A stretch of 64,000 nucleotides of DNA from Macrophomina tecta (GCA_024180945.1 JAKSGN010000035.1:2914001-2978000); one strand, 5' to 3'. Numbered from the stretch's first letter, positions 11,041-23,399 are shown. Notes: generated by a model from the sequence alone, not told the origin. Made by a program: numbers and translations.

Positions 11041-12374
11041 ATGCTGGGCCTCTCTCCTCTCGCAGCGGCGCTGGCCGTGACGGCCGCCGTCCTGCTGCGC
11101 TTCGTTTGCCTCGTCGTCTACCGGCTGTACTTCAGCCCCCTCGCCGCGTTCCCTGGGCCCAAGCTGGCGGCGGCCACGTACCTGGTCGAGATGTACCACG
11201 AGCTCCTCGACGGCGAGGGCGGGCAGTTCCCGTTCGTGTCCCGCCAATGGCACGAGAAATATGGTGAGCACCACGCGCCGGACAGAGCGGCCAGTCTGAC
11301 GCGGCACAGGGCCGATCGTGCGCATCAACCCGGACGAGCTGCACATCCAGGACTCGGCGTGGCACGAGACTATGTACTCGGCATCGCGGCCGGTACGCAA
11401 GCCGGAGAAGCTGGCGACACGCTTCGGCAACCCGCTGTCGGCGTTCGCGGCGACGGACCACGCCACGCACCGGCTGCGGCGGGCGGCGCTCAGCCCCTTC
11501 TTCTCGCGGCGCAAGGTGGCGGAGCACAAGGGCCAGATCCAGCGCACCATGGACCGCATGCTGGCGCGGCTGGAGCGCGAGTTCGCGGGGGCGGGGCGGG
11601 TGGTGAGCCTCAACAAGATGTGGGGCAGCCTGACGTCCGACACCATCATGGCCTTCGCCTTCGAGCGGCAGACCAACCTGGTCGACCGGCCGGACTTCGA
11701 GTCGCCGCTCAACGAGGCCATGGCGGACCTGCTGGAGCCGGTGCACTGGGTCACGCTGCTGCCGGCGCTGGGGCGGCTGCTGCAGGCGCTGCCGGACGCG
11801 CTGGCGGTGTGGCTGCAGCCCGCGATGGCGTCGGTGGTGCGCTTCAACCGCGAGATGGCGGCGCAGGTGGCGGCCGTGCTGGCGGCCAAGGCGCGCGGCG
11901 ACCAGCAGGGCGGCGGCGGCGGCGGGCTGTTCGCGGCGCTGCTCGAGTCCGGGCTGCCGGCGGCCGAGCTGACGGCGACGCGGCTGCAGCAAGAGGCCGT
12001 CAGCATCGTCGGCGCGGGCGTCGAGTCGACGATGCGGGCGCTGACGGTCGGCTGCTTCCACGTGCTGGACCAGCCGGCGGTGCGCGCGGCGCTGGTCGCC
12101 GAGCTGCGCGCGGCCATCCCGGACGCGTCGCGCATGCCGGGCTGGGACGCGCTGGCGCAGCTGCCCTACCTGGCGGCCGTGGTCAACGAGGCGCTGCGGC
12201 TGAGCTACGGCACCTCGCAGCGCATGCCGCGCGCCTACCCCGACGGCCCGCTCGCCGCTCGCCCTGCGCGCCCGCCTGTTCGACACCGACCGCTCCGACG
12301 TCGAGCTCGCCCGCGACCGCTTTGCCCCGCGCTCCAGGAAGGCCTCCAAGGGCGTTCGCGTCGTCTTTGACTGA
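11041..12374 (+). pseudogene. Cytochrome P450 (P450-2), haem-binding segment deleted
   Basis: Paralogue of P450-1. Exon 1 is 11041..11263 and exon 2 starts at 11310 (intron 11264-11309). N-terminal anchor, SPLAAFPGPKL, WHEKYGPIVRI, HRLRRAALSPFFSRR, the I-helix (GAGVEST) and the K-helix ALRLSYG are in one clean frame. After RMPRAYPDGPL (about 12252) the sequence jumps straight to the family's extreme C-terminus (LFDTDRSDVELA ... SKGVRVVFD, stop 12372-12374), which lies in another frame. The PERF region and the FxxGxRxCxG haem-cysteine loop, normally roughly 100 residues, are absent. The in-frame reading instead ends at 12370 in unrelated residues. A 7-bp direct repeat (GCTCGCC twice) lies at the junction. 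The product could not bind haem. Confidence 0.85.
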
Positions 12375-12504
12375 TGCCGCTCGACGTGCGCGCATGCCGA
12401 GCGATTCCTTTTGCTGCTGCAGTCGTCTTGCGAGGCTCCCTGTCTTGCCTTCGCCGCCTTGCCTTTCTTTTCCACACGCTCCCCCCTCGTCACTCCCTCT
12501 CGCC

Positions 12505-15500
12505 ATGACTATTGACGGCAATGGGCCCGAAGGGCGACTCCCGGCCGCTCCGCGGATGGCAGCGCGGAAGCCTGAGGTTTCGAGCAAGACACCAAAGTAC
12601 TCGCAGGACCCCATTGCTGTTGTGGGCATGGGCTGCCGCCTGCCAGGTGAGAGTACCACGTCTCACGCGCTCTGGAAGTTCCTCGAGAAAGGCGGCTTAG
12701 CTGGCACGAGCCGTCTGCCTCCCGATTTAACTTTAAGACGCACTACGACGGCTCGCGGAAGCCCAAGACCATGCGGTCCCCGGGCGGCATGTTTTTGGAG
12801 AACGTTGACCCGCAAGACTTCGACGCCCCCTTCTTCTCCATCTCGCCTGCCGATGCTCTTGCCATGGACCCGCAGCAGCGTGAGCTGCTCGAGGTTGTGT
12901 ACGAGTGCTTGGAGAATGCTGGCATTACGCTCGAGTCCTTGGATGAAGCGCCCGTGGGGTGCTTCGTTGGCTCTTACGCAGTCGGTAAGTGGCATGCAGC
13001 CCTCCCCGTCCACATACACCCGTTGCACATCTGCTCACACTCTATCAGACTATGCCGATATGCAATCAAGAGATCCGGACGACCGAGTCCCCGGTGTCAC
13101 TGTCGGCGTAGGACGCGCTATACTGAGTAACCGACTCAGTCACTTTCTGAACATCAAGGCATGTCCAGGCCAGACTTGCACACCAGGCGATTGAGCTGCT
13201 GACCATGCCGAAATAGGGCCCCAGTATGACCATAGATACGGCCTGCTCAGGAAGCCTGGTGGCACTGGACGTTGCCGCCCGGTATTTGCAAACGCGGGAA
13301 ATCGACGGCGCCATCGTCGCGGCAGCAAATCTCTACCTCAGCCCGGAGCATGTCATGGACAGTCAGTCTCTTTCTCCCTTCCGTACCCGTGGTCTGTGGT
13401 ATCCCGACGCTGATATCTCTTTTTCTAGCCGGTGCCATGAAGGGCGCCTCTTCGCTCACGGGCAAGTGCCACACGTGGGACGTCAAGGCGGATGGATACA
13501 TCAAAGCCGAGGGTATCAACGCGGTGATGCTCAAACGCCTCGACGATGCCGTCCGCGACGGAGACCCCATCCGGGCGGTGATCCGCGGAACCTCGACTAA
13601 CAGCGACGGTCGCACCCCCGGCATTGCCAGCCCCAGCGCAGAGGCTCAGGCTCTGGCCATCCGGGCTGCCTACGCCAACGCCGGCATCACCGATTACTCG
13701 CATACCAGCTACCTAGAGTGCCACGGTACCGGTACCCAAGCTGGCGACCCCACAGAAGTGTTTGGCGCTTCGGCGGTCTTCGGCGCCGACGCCCGCAAGA
13801 CACCCCTGATTATCGGTTCGGTGAGTTCTTCGTGTGCAACTCAATCGATAAGCTGTTGCTGACGAGTTTGTGACTACAGATCAAGAGCAACATCGGTCAT
13901 TCGGAACCAGCAGCGGGCATTTCAGGCGTCCTGAAGGCTGTGCTTGCACTTGAGCACGATGTCATCCCCGGCAACCCTACCTTCATCACACCGAGTCCGA
14001 AGAGTGAGTACACGTAACCACCACGATTGCGTCGCAGTCTTATATGCTGATACATCTGGAAACAGTTGACTTCGAAAAGCTGCAGGTCAAGGCGAGCAGA
14101 ACCGCAATCCCCTGGCCGAAGACAGCCCTGAAGCGTGCCAGCGTCAACTCATTCGGCTATGGTGATTCCAACGCGCACGTCATCATTGATGAAGCATCTG
14201 CAGCGACGAGGTCCAGCTTCGTGTCTTCGTACCGCCAGCAGGATGACTTCGACGACTTTTTCGACGTCGGCGACGAGGAGGGTAGCAACAGCAACCCGAA
14301 CAAGCGGCCGTTCACGCTGGTCTTCTCGGCCAACGACGAGGCCTCGCTTCGCAACAACGCCACCGCACTGGCTGCACACCTCATGAACCCGGACGTAAGC
14401 GTGAAGTTGGAGGATCTGGCGTACACGCTTTCGGAGCGCCGGACCCGGCACTTCAACCGCGGCTACCTCGTCTCCAGCTAGGCGAGCCAGCTGGACCTGA
14501 GCACGCTCGTTACCGGCAAGATGAGCACGGAGCCGCCGCGCATCGGTTTCGTCTTTACAGGCCAGGGCCCTCAGTGGCCGCAGATGGGCAAACAACTTCT
14601 GGAGTCGTTCCCCCTGGCGCGGCTCGCCATTGAGCACCTCGACAAGGTTCTCCGTACCGTCCCGGATCCACCGAAGTGGTCCCTTCTCCGTAAGTGGTGT
14701 TGCGGGAAACACGTGGCAGCTCGTCAGCTAACAGTTCGTCAGGCGAGCTCACCGAATCGCGTAGCCCGCAGGCTCTTCGCCAGCCTGAATTCTCTCAGCC
14801 GCTCGTTACCGCTCTGCAGCTTGCCATTCTCAGGGTCCTGCGAAGCTGGGGCGTGTCGGCGCAGGCCGTCGTTGGTCACTCGTCGGGCGAGATCGCGGCT
14901 GCTTGCGCTGCGGGATTGCTGAGCGAAGAAGACGCCATCAAGGCCGCCTTCTACCGCGGAAGGGCGGCTGTTGTCGGTACGACTGAGGCAGGTGTGGGCA
15001 TGCTGGCAGCCGGCCTGGGCGCAACAGAGGTGGCTGCGTACCTGACCGGCCTCGAGGACCGCGTCCAGATCGCCTGCTACAACAGCCCGGACAGCGTTAC
15101 ACTCTCCGGCTCTGTGGGAACGCTCGACAAGGTCAAGGACCGCCTCGTGCAGGACGGACACTTTGCCCGCGCGCTGCGCGTTGACCTGGCGTACCACTCG
15201 CGGTACATGGACTCTATCGGAAATGTGTACGAGGACATGATGAACCGGGATTTCCAGTGCCAGGAGGCACCGGCGCCGCAGTCTCCCACCATGTTCTCAT
15301 CAGTACTGGGCCGCAAGATGGAGGGCAAGGCCGACACTGCGTACTGGAAGGCAAACATGGTTTCGCCGGTGCTATTCGACGACGCATTGCGCGAGGCCAT
15401 CTCGGGTAAGGCAGGCGCCAATTTCTTAATCGAGATTGGGCCCAGCGGCGCGCTGGCTGGTCCCATCGGTCAGATCAAAAAGGCGTTGCCGCCTGGCGGA

Positions 15501-18500
15501 GCGATCGAGTACCGCGCCGCCCTCAACCGCGGCCAGGATGCCGTCCATGCTCCGTTTGATGTTGCTGGCCGCCTTTTCGTCGCCGACGCGCCGATCAACA
15601 TGGCAAAGGTGAACGAGGCGCCAAAGAGCGGCAAGCCGAAGGTTATCGTCTACCTGCCCAACTACTCGTGGAACCACTCCACGAAGTACTGGTACGAGAA
15701 CGAAGCGAGCAAGGACTGGCGCAACCGCATGTTCCCGCACCACGACCTGATTGGCACCAAGGTCCTGGGCACTTCCCATCATGCCCCCATCTGGAAGAAG
15801 GCCTTGTCTGTTGAGGACCTGCCTTGGCTGAAAGATCATCGTATGGGCACAGACATCGTCTTCCCAGCTGCCGGATTCATGGCTATGGCCATCGAGGGCG
15901 TCAGCCAGATCACTGAGGCATTGGCCGAGCTCGAGGGCAAGCCCAAGCCGGCGCGACCATGCTACCGGGTCCGCAACAGCACCTACCCCAGGGCTCTTGT
16001 GCTCGAAGAGGGCAAGAAGACAAATGTGATGCTGCGGCTCAACAAGCGCGGCTCGTGGTATGAATTCGAAGTGTCGTCGCTGGTGGGCAGCGCGTGGGCC
16101 GAAAACTGCCGCGGTCTGGTCCGCGTCGAAGATTTCGTCCACCAGACTGCTCCTGAGGGTGCCCTCGCGCCATTGCGCCACCCCACGCCCGGCCGGCTTT
16201 GGTACAAGGCCATGGAGGACGTTGGCTATGGTTTTGGCCCTCTGTTCCAGAAACACCTGGAGGCCGAGTCCACTTCGGGCCGGCGCATCAGCAGGTCCAC
16301 GGTTGACCTCACGGAGCCCCCAAGCGCATACACCCAGTCGGCCTACCCGCTGCATCCCGCAAGCATCGACGGCTGCCTCCAGACCTGCTCACCCGCACTC
16401 TGGAATGGAAATCGCAGCTCCGTCAATGCAGTGTTGATCCCCGCCATCATCGACGACGTGCTGATCTGCCCGCAGGACACGCTGCCAGAGGTTGGCCTGG
16501 CCGTCGCCGATGCGTCGTACGTGGGTGTTGGCCGCCCAGAGGAGACGAAGAGCTACATGACGAGCTCTACCGTCTACGACCCAACTACGGGCGCCTTGAT
16601 CTTCCAGGTATCTGGCCTGCGCTTCCACAAGCTGGACACAGCCGCTGGCGATTCGGACAAGGCGACACACGCGTACACACGTCTGCAGTGGCAGCCTGAT
16701 GTCTCATTCATCTCTCAGGAGGGCTTGGATGAGCTTCTCGTCCAGGAAAATGGCACTGGTGAGCAGGGCGCTGCCATTGATGCTGGAACCGCTGCCGTGA
16801 ACCGTGTGCTCGACCTTGTCGCGCACAAGGCACCGGCACTGAAGGTTGCAGAGGTCAGTGTGTTGCTTCAACCGGGCGATGCTACCAGCATATGGCTGGA
16901 TGGCAAGTCCAGCGTGCGAGACAGCTCCGCTGGCTTTTTGTTCGCTTCAACGGACGCCAAGGCACTGGTTGCAGTCCAAGAGAAGTACGGGGCCAGTGTT
17001 GCGGGCGACTGTCAGTTGTTTGACCCGACAAAGCCGTCAGGTGGCCTTGAGACAGGAAGCGCTGCCGGCTTGGACGTCGTCATCCTTAGATCTGTAAGGC
17101 CCTTACCATCCTGGTATTGCCGATGCATGAATTGATGCTGATATGTATGACAGGCCAACGCAGCCTCGCCAGAAACGCATGCCGCAATGGAGAAGGTGCA
17201 ATCGCTACTTGCGCCCAAAGGATTCCTTTTGCTACTCCAGCACCGCAGTGAAGACTCGCTCGAGCCCGCTAAGGTGCCGGCTCTGCTGGACAGCTTCCCA
17301 GGCCTTCAAAATATGCGTATCATCTCGACAGAGGCATCGCAGGCGCTGACGTACGCAGTCTTCGCTACTGCCGCCGACGCCGAAGTTGATACAGCCAGGA
17401 CGATTGACGTCGTCCACTTCCACGAGCCGACAGAGCTGCACGCACGCGTCACTGCCGAGCTTGCGTCCGCTGGCTGGGCGGTGTCGTGTCACTCCTATGC
17501 CTCGGAGAACCTGCAATTCAACGGCCCCGTCGTGGTGCTGGATGAACTCTCAGCACCTGTGCTTCCCGAGATCGATGCCTCGCGTTGGGAGGCGCTCAGG
17601 AACCTCACCGGCATGCGCCATCCCATCGTCTGGGTCACCGAGGGCTCACAGCTCGAAGTGACGAAGCCAACTAACGCCATGATACACGGGCTCGCAAGGG
17701 TCATCCGCGCCGAGGACCCGAGCATCAGCATCACCACGCTCGACATGCAGGAGTCTACTGGCAAGCACACGGTGCCCGCGATCCACACCATTCTTAAGCA
17801 TGTGATCGCCAACCGGGGCCAAGCCATGTCTGAGACAGAGTTCGTTGAGCGCCGGGGCATTCTTCACGTGAGCCGCGTGCTCCCCAGCGAGGCTTTCAAC
17901 AAGGCGGCCCGCGAGGAAGCTCAGGGCAGAGACCTGGAGCAGGCGCTGCTGCACGAACGCGAGAAGACTGTCAGGCTGAGGGCAGAGCGTCTCGGTACCT
18001 TTGACGCGCTGCACTACGCTGAGGTTGAAGTGCCGGCTCTGGGTGACAACCGAGTCGAGGTGGAAATCGAGGCCGCAGGCGTGAACTTCAAGGACGTGGC
18101 CATCACTATGGGCATCGTTCCTGAGAATGAGCACCTGCTAGGCCTTGAGGGCGCCGGAACCATCAGGCGCCCGGGCTCGACCAACTACAAGGTGGGCGAT
18201 CGCGTGCTGGTCTTCGAGAAGGGCACTTTCGCCAACCGCATCATCGCCACCACCGAGCGTGTGTACCCAATCCCTGACTGGATGTCGTTCGAGGAGGCAG
18301 CGACGCTTGCCAGCGTGTACTTGGTTTCGCTTTACAGTCTGCACGACCTCGCCAATACACAGCCGGGCCAGCGTGTGTTGATCCATTCAGCCACCGGCGG
18401 GCTGGGCATTGCCTGCATCCAGCTGTGCCGCCATATCGGCGCCGACGTCTACGTCACTGCTGGCAATGATGATAAGCGCCGCTTCTTAGAGGAAGAGTTC

Positions 18501-20306
18501 GGCATTCCCCGATCTCACATTTTCAACTCGCGAACTACCGAGTTCGCCGCCAAGCTTATGAAAGCCACGGCTAACGAGGGTGTTGATGTCGTCATCAACT
18601 CACTGACGGGCGATCTGCTCGAAGAGTCCTGGCGTTGCATCCGTGAGGGTGGCACCATGGTTGAGCTAGGTAAGAAGGATATGCTCGACCGTAACTATCT
18701 CTCCATGGAGCCTTTTGGCCGCAATGCTTCGTATCGCTGCTTCGACATGGCGCACAAACATGTGTCCGATCAGGTCATCGGCCGGTAAGTAACATGCAAA
18801 TTCGTGGTAATCGACCTCAACGCTAACGAACTTTTGTGAACAGCCTCTTGTCTCAGCTCATGCCTCTAGTGGAGCAGAAGATCGTAACGCCCATTCGCCC
18901 CATCAAGACTTTTCCCTTCGACGACATCCCTGCCGCCTTCAGGTACATGAGAGGCGCGAACCACACTGGCAAGATCGTCATCACCCATGGCGATACGAAG
19001 GATCCAAAGGTTCCGGTATGCAGACAACTTGATCCCATATTTCGTCGATAACGACCAATTGACTTAACTACGTGCGTAGCTCCGACCCGCTCCTCGAACT
19101 CTGTCTCTCCGCAGAGACGTCTCCTACCTTCTTGTCGGCGGTCTAAAGGGGCTATGCGGCAGTTTGGCTGTGCAGCTCGCAAGGAGGGGTGCAAAGCATA
19201 TCATTCCTCTTGCCAGAAGCGGCTACGAGGACGAAATGTCCCAGGCGGCCATTGAGAGCATCCGTGCTGAGGGCTGTGAGGTACAACTTGCAATTGGCGA
19301 TTTATCTAGCATCGAGGACGTCCGGCGCGTCTTCCGAGACGCTGAGTACCCAATCGCTGGCGTCATCCAAGGCGCCATGGTCCTTCGGGTAGATCCCGCA
19401 TCATCCCAGCTTTCTTTTGTCTTTTACAACATCGCTGACAAGAGCCTACAGGACAAGATCTTCACATCCATGACGGTGGAGGAATTCCACCAGGCCGTTA
19501 CTTGCAAGCTTGTGGGAACGTGGAACTTGCACAACGCGGCGGAGGAGCTTGGTCTGGAACTTGACTTCTTCTCCATGTTGTCCAGCATTTCCGGCGTCGT
19601 TGGTCAACGGGGCCAGGCCAATTACGCGGCCGCCAACGCCTTCCTGGACGCTATTGCAGCTTATCGCCGCGACCAGCTGGGGCAACGCACACTTTCCATC
19701 GACCTCGGTGCGGTCGAAGAAGTTGGCTACGTTAGCCGTAACACCGAGCTCTTGCAGATCTTTGACCCCAGTACCTGGACACCCATCAACGAAGCACTGT
19801 TCCTCCGCATCGTCGAGCAGTCCATCGTTCAGCAGGTCAACCCTGACCATCCCGCCGCCTACATTGCCGTTCCACAGCTCATCACCGGTATCGCTGTCCC
19901 ACTCGGCCGTGAATCCAGCCTCTTGAGCGATTTCCGCTTCAGCGGCCTCTGCTTCGGCGACGCTCGCACTGATTCTGATGCCTCAGACGGCAATGGCAAG
20001 GACCGCGAGCTGGCGGCGTTTCTCCTGCTCGTGCGCAGCGGCGGAAGCGACGCCCATGCCCTCCTCGACGCAGCCGTCTCGGTCGTCAACCGGCAGTTCC
20101 AGCGGATCCTGTGGCTGGGCGAGCCCATGGAGCCGGCCAAGCCCCTCAGCAGCTATGGCCTCGACTCGCTGGCTGCTGTCGAATTGCGGAACTGGGTCCG
20201 GAAGGAGCTGGCGGCTGATTTGACAACGTTGGACATCACCAACGCTACCTCTCTCGTCGCTCTCTGCGAGAAGATTGTTTCTAAGATTGCTGTCGCCAAC
20301 TCCTAA
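12505..20306 (+). pseudogene. Highly reducing polyketide synthase (KS-AT-DH-psiMT-ER-KR-ACP), two lesions
   Basis: Iterative type I HR-PKS, the core enzyme of the cluster. Eleven exons with introns 12985-13048, 13159-13216 (GC-AG), 13362-13428, 13821-13879, 14004-14065, 14690-14742, 17094-17153, 18785-18843, 19016-19079 and 19389-19451; about 2397 aa. [19 protein letters not shown] and NIGHSEPAAG. AT: GQGPQWPQMG and GHSSGE. DH: LKDHRMGTDIVFPAAG and the aspartate in HPASIDGCLQ. A degenerate methyltransferase region without a SAM motif follows. ER: GVNFKDVA and HSATGGLG. KR: GGLKGLCGSL (third glycine replaced by Cys) and QANYAAAN. ACP: GLDSLAAVE. Two disabling features: exon 1 is 480 nt where the splice phase requires 481, with the frame changing near 12702; and TAG at 14479-14481 between KS and AT. 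Everything else stays in frame. It has no thioesterase domain, matching the hydrolase at 1990. Confidence 0.9.
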
Positions 20307-21012
20307 AGTCAGATTTCCTTCCGTGTTAGACTAGATCTCGCATATATTCAATGATTTACGAGCGTACTATTCTGCATTACTCGTTGTTGATACTTACCCG
20401 TTTGTACTACCGGTGCATTGTTATTTCCCGTGGCTGATACTTACATTCTTCAAAGGGAATTCGGCGCTACTGTACTTTATACACAGGTCAGGAACGCCTT
20501 TGCTTTAATTTTTGTTTTGGCATCGTGCCAAAACGAAGAAAAGTGAGAAGCAAGTCTGATTGTATTGTCTGGTGTTGAGCAAGTCGTACTCGCTGGAAGA
20601 GAGTAGCTAGCTATGGCTAGCAAGGCGCTAAACCTGCTCCTGCCTTAACAATTTTTCTCTACCACTCGTTGTGCTCTAGTATATTGCATAGTAATTTAGC
20701 ATAGCAAAGACAACGTATTAGCTGATGCAACTGATGATGTCGGTTGCCCCACCGTAACCGGAGTTAACGGGCTGAGGCTGATTTGTGACCGCCCTAGAAG
20801 TGCCGAAAGGGGTAGACATTATGTTATAAGACTTGAGCACGGCAGTCATTTATTATTCCGCTCCACGAGCAGAAACAGATGCACTGGTCAGATTGCTATT
20901 CAATCGAGGTGGAAACTTTTCTCCTTTTCAGTGCAAGAAGCCGTTGAAAGTTCGTTTTGAGCACTTCCCTAAACGGGTATACATCATTTTGGGTCTCAAA
21001 GCTGCCGTTCAC
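20307..21012. other. Intergenic region after the PKS
   Basis: This stretch probably holds the PKS 3' UTR and the former promoter of the downstream acyltransferase relic. AT content rises here, and I take it as the right shoulder of the GC-rich cluster. No gene recognised. Confidence 0.45.
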
Positions 21013-21960
21013 ACTATGGAGGCTGCTGATAAGCTGCTTAAAGACGCTGTCGAGGACGGCATCATCGCCGGGTGCGCACGCATGGCCAGCGACAAAAACG
21101 GTGAAAAACATCAAAAATACTTCATGTCTCTGCAAAAAGTACAACTTACTGACACCCCTTACAGGCACTATCCAGTACTCCAGCAGCTTTGGAACGAGCT
21201 CCTCTCCCCAGGCGAGCCCCCCTGCTCCCATGACGACTCGTTCAGTCTTCTCCCTCATCTCATCCACCATAATCATGACCGCCATCGCCGCGCACCAGCC
21301 CGTCCTTGGAGGGCCGTTGGATAACCCGGTGGCAACGCCGCGCCGCAACGCCCTGCTGCTCCGCCATCTGCTCACTCACAGCAGCGGCACGACATACCCG
21401 GATTCGCCACCACGCCCGCCGGCTACCTGGCCCACCTGACGAGCAGCCGCGGCCACTGGCCGCCCTACCCGACCATCGCAACGCGCTTCGCCACGGCACT
21501 TGCCTTCGAGCCAGGCGAGAGCTTCGGCTACGGTTGCGCCATGGAACTAGGTCGGCAAGCTGACCGAGCGGGCGTCTGGCGAGCCGTCGCTCGAGCAGTA
21601 CATGCGCAAGAACATCCGGATGCCGCTCGGCATCGACAGCATCGCTTTCTGGCCGCAGGAGCATCCCGACATCGAGGCGAGGCTGGTGGGGACGGTCCAG
21701 AGAAGACCAGATGGCGGCGTGGAGTGCGGTACCGCCGTGCTGCCGAACCAGGGTATGCAAGCTTGCTTTGGCGGACAGGGCGCGTACGCGGATGTGGAGG
21801 ACTTCCTGGAAATCCTGTGGTCGGCTGCTCACGGACGAACCGAGGCTGCTGAAGAGCGAGACCGGGGCCGAAGATTTGGTATTCAAGTACAATCCGGGAA
21901 GGAGAAACATCGCGCTGAGTCATGCAGGGCCATCCGTTTGCTAATGGGGATTCGACGATG
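21013..21960 (+). pseudogene. Beta-lactamase / LovD-like acyltransferase relic
   Basis: Serine hydrolase of the beta-lactamase fold. In polyketide clusters, relatives such as LovD transfer an acyl group to the main product. Fragments in order: MEAADKLLKDAVEDGIIAG from about 21015, a likely intron at about 21105-21164, then MTTRSVFSLISST where the family has its S-x-x-K box (the lysine position is isoleucine), LLLRHLLTHSSGTTY, LAFEPGESFGYG, KLTERASGE, EQYMRKNIRMPLGID and LLTDEPRLLKSET. These lie in at least three reading frames, so several indels have accumulated, and the nucleophile-lysine pair is lost. Its place next to the PKS suggests an early casualty of cluster decay. A carboxylesterase-like role is also possible. 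Confidence 0.75.
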
Positions 21961-23399
21961 CGATTCAACGCGAATCAATATAATTACGGTGAAATCGGAG
22001 TTCGGTACGGTGGAGAGTACGACAGCCATCTTCTCATTCCTGAAAGGGATATACTGTAAAGTCCGATGGCAGCGCGAGTGCTAGCATCTATCGTCATGGT
22101 TCTGGGCTTGCCAAGATTTGCAAGAATCGGTGGAGAATTATGAGGAATTACAGCTATCAGCACCCGTGATGAGCTTCAATTCGGGCATTTTAGCGATAGG
22201 AGATCAATAGTTGCGGCGAATGCTGAAGCGACGATTTTGAGTCTTATACTACGCCCATACCCTCAGCCTTTTACCTCTTCGTTCGTAATTAAGCGTTGAG
22301 GTCATGCCTGTGTTTTGTCGAGAGACTTGCGGCTTTTACCGGTGACCGAGCTACCATGGGCCAGTTCATCGCGCAGTTCGCCACATGCTTGTACCCGCAG
22401 CATATAGACGCCAAATCTACTCTATCACCATACTGTTCATCCTAAATCAGCGCAATCGCCATAACTACCTCTTCGCCCACCGCCTCCATCCTCATTATCC
22501 CCACCGCCCACATCGCCGCTCTCAAAGCCCGTATAACCGCGTATCTCGATAACGCCATTAGCCGCATCAGCACTCATGACACTCTCTGCTCCCTCCTCTG
22601 GGCCGCCGTCGTGAGCTCCTGCCAAGTCAGCCTGCGCCCACTGCGGCTCGTGGTGAGAGCGAAGGAGGAGCTTATCGTGAGGGTGTAAAAGCGGAGTATG
22701 CCAAGAAGCCCAAGAGACTACGCTCTGAGTGAAATATGGTATTAATGCCGCTGGAGGTTAGATGGGACGATGGAGGTGGTTGTTAAAGGAGGTTGAGCAA
22801 GGTTGAGGGGCAGTTAATGTATTCGCTCGCCTTCACGCGACGATTGCGCCGCTCTGTGCTGGTCTGCATGCTTGCTAGATTGAAGAGAAACCCAATAGGG
22901 CCAATAGTCGGGTTGGTGAATACTTGAAATTCCTTCTTGCTCTGAGCTAAATGGATGACGAAGAGGTATTTACAAAAGGCTGCACCCATCTTGGTAAACT
23001 GAGGAGTTTGCAAGTGGATGATTGAATAGTTATGTTTCAACAGTTAAACTCCGTACCTCACTGATGGGTAGTTGTGCCTGGAAACGCTTACTAGTGTCCT
23101 GAAGATCAAGGGGCAAGCGGGGGCTATTTTCGTAGACTCCTGTGTACGTACAAGCAGTTAGACCATCACACCTATGACTGGCCTCCAAAAACAAAATAGG
23201 TTCCTCGGTCCTACACGTCCATTGCGCATTCAATTTCATTTCCACCTGTTATCTGTCTCTAGCCAGTACTCAACAGAGTTCGTCTACCTTCAGCTCAGGA
23301 CCTAGTATAACAATGCTGACACCACTTTGAGGCACATAAAACTCCCATCCCTCACCCTCAAATGCAACAAACTCCGTCCTTGTCCTAACGTGGCCAGTC
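21961..23399. other. Region without recognisable gene
   Basis: AT-rich, with only short open frames of no family resemblance on either strand. It may contain further decayed sequence from the flanking relics. Confidence 0.4.

Noticed and set aside
10552..12493. Long minus-strand open frames (about 450-530 codons) opposite P450-2
   Set aside because: GC-rich antisense shadows with no domain, made of Arg/Ser/Ala runs. The plus strand carries clear P450 motifs.
10750..13194. A long open plus-strand frame joining the P450-2 region to the start of the PKS, suggesting a P450-PKS fusion
   Set aside because: Over P450-2 it is in the wrong frame and gives Arg/Ala/Gly-rich nonsense. It joins the PKS frame only by lack of stops in GC-rich DNA, and the PKS has its own good start at 12505.
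15426..16355. 309-codon minus-strand frame opposite the PKS DH domain
   Set aside because: Antisense shadow; the DH domain on the plus strand is clear.
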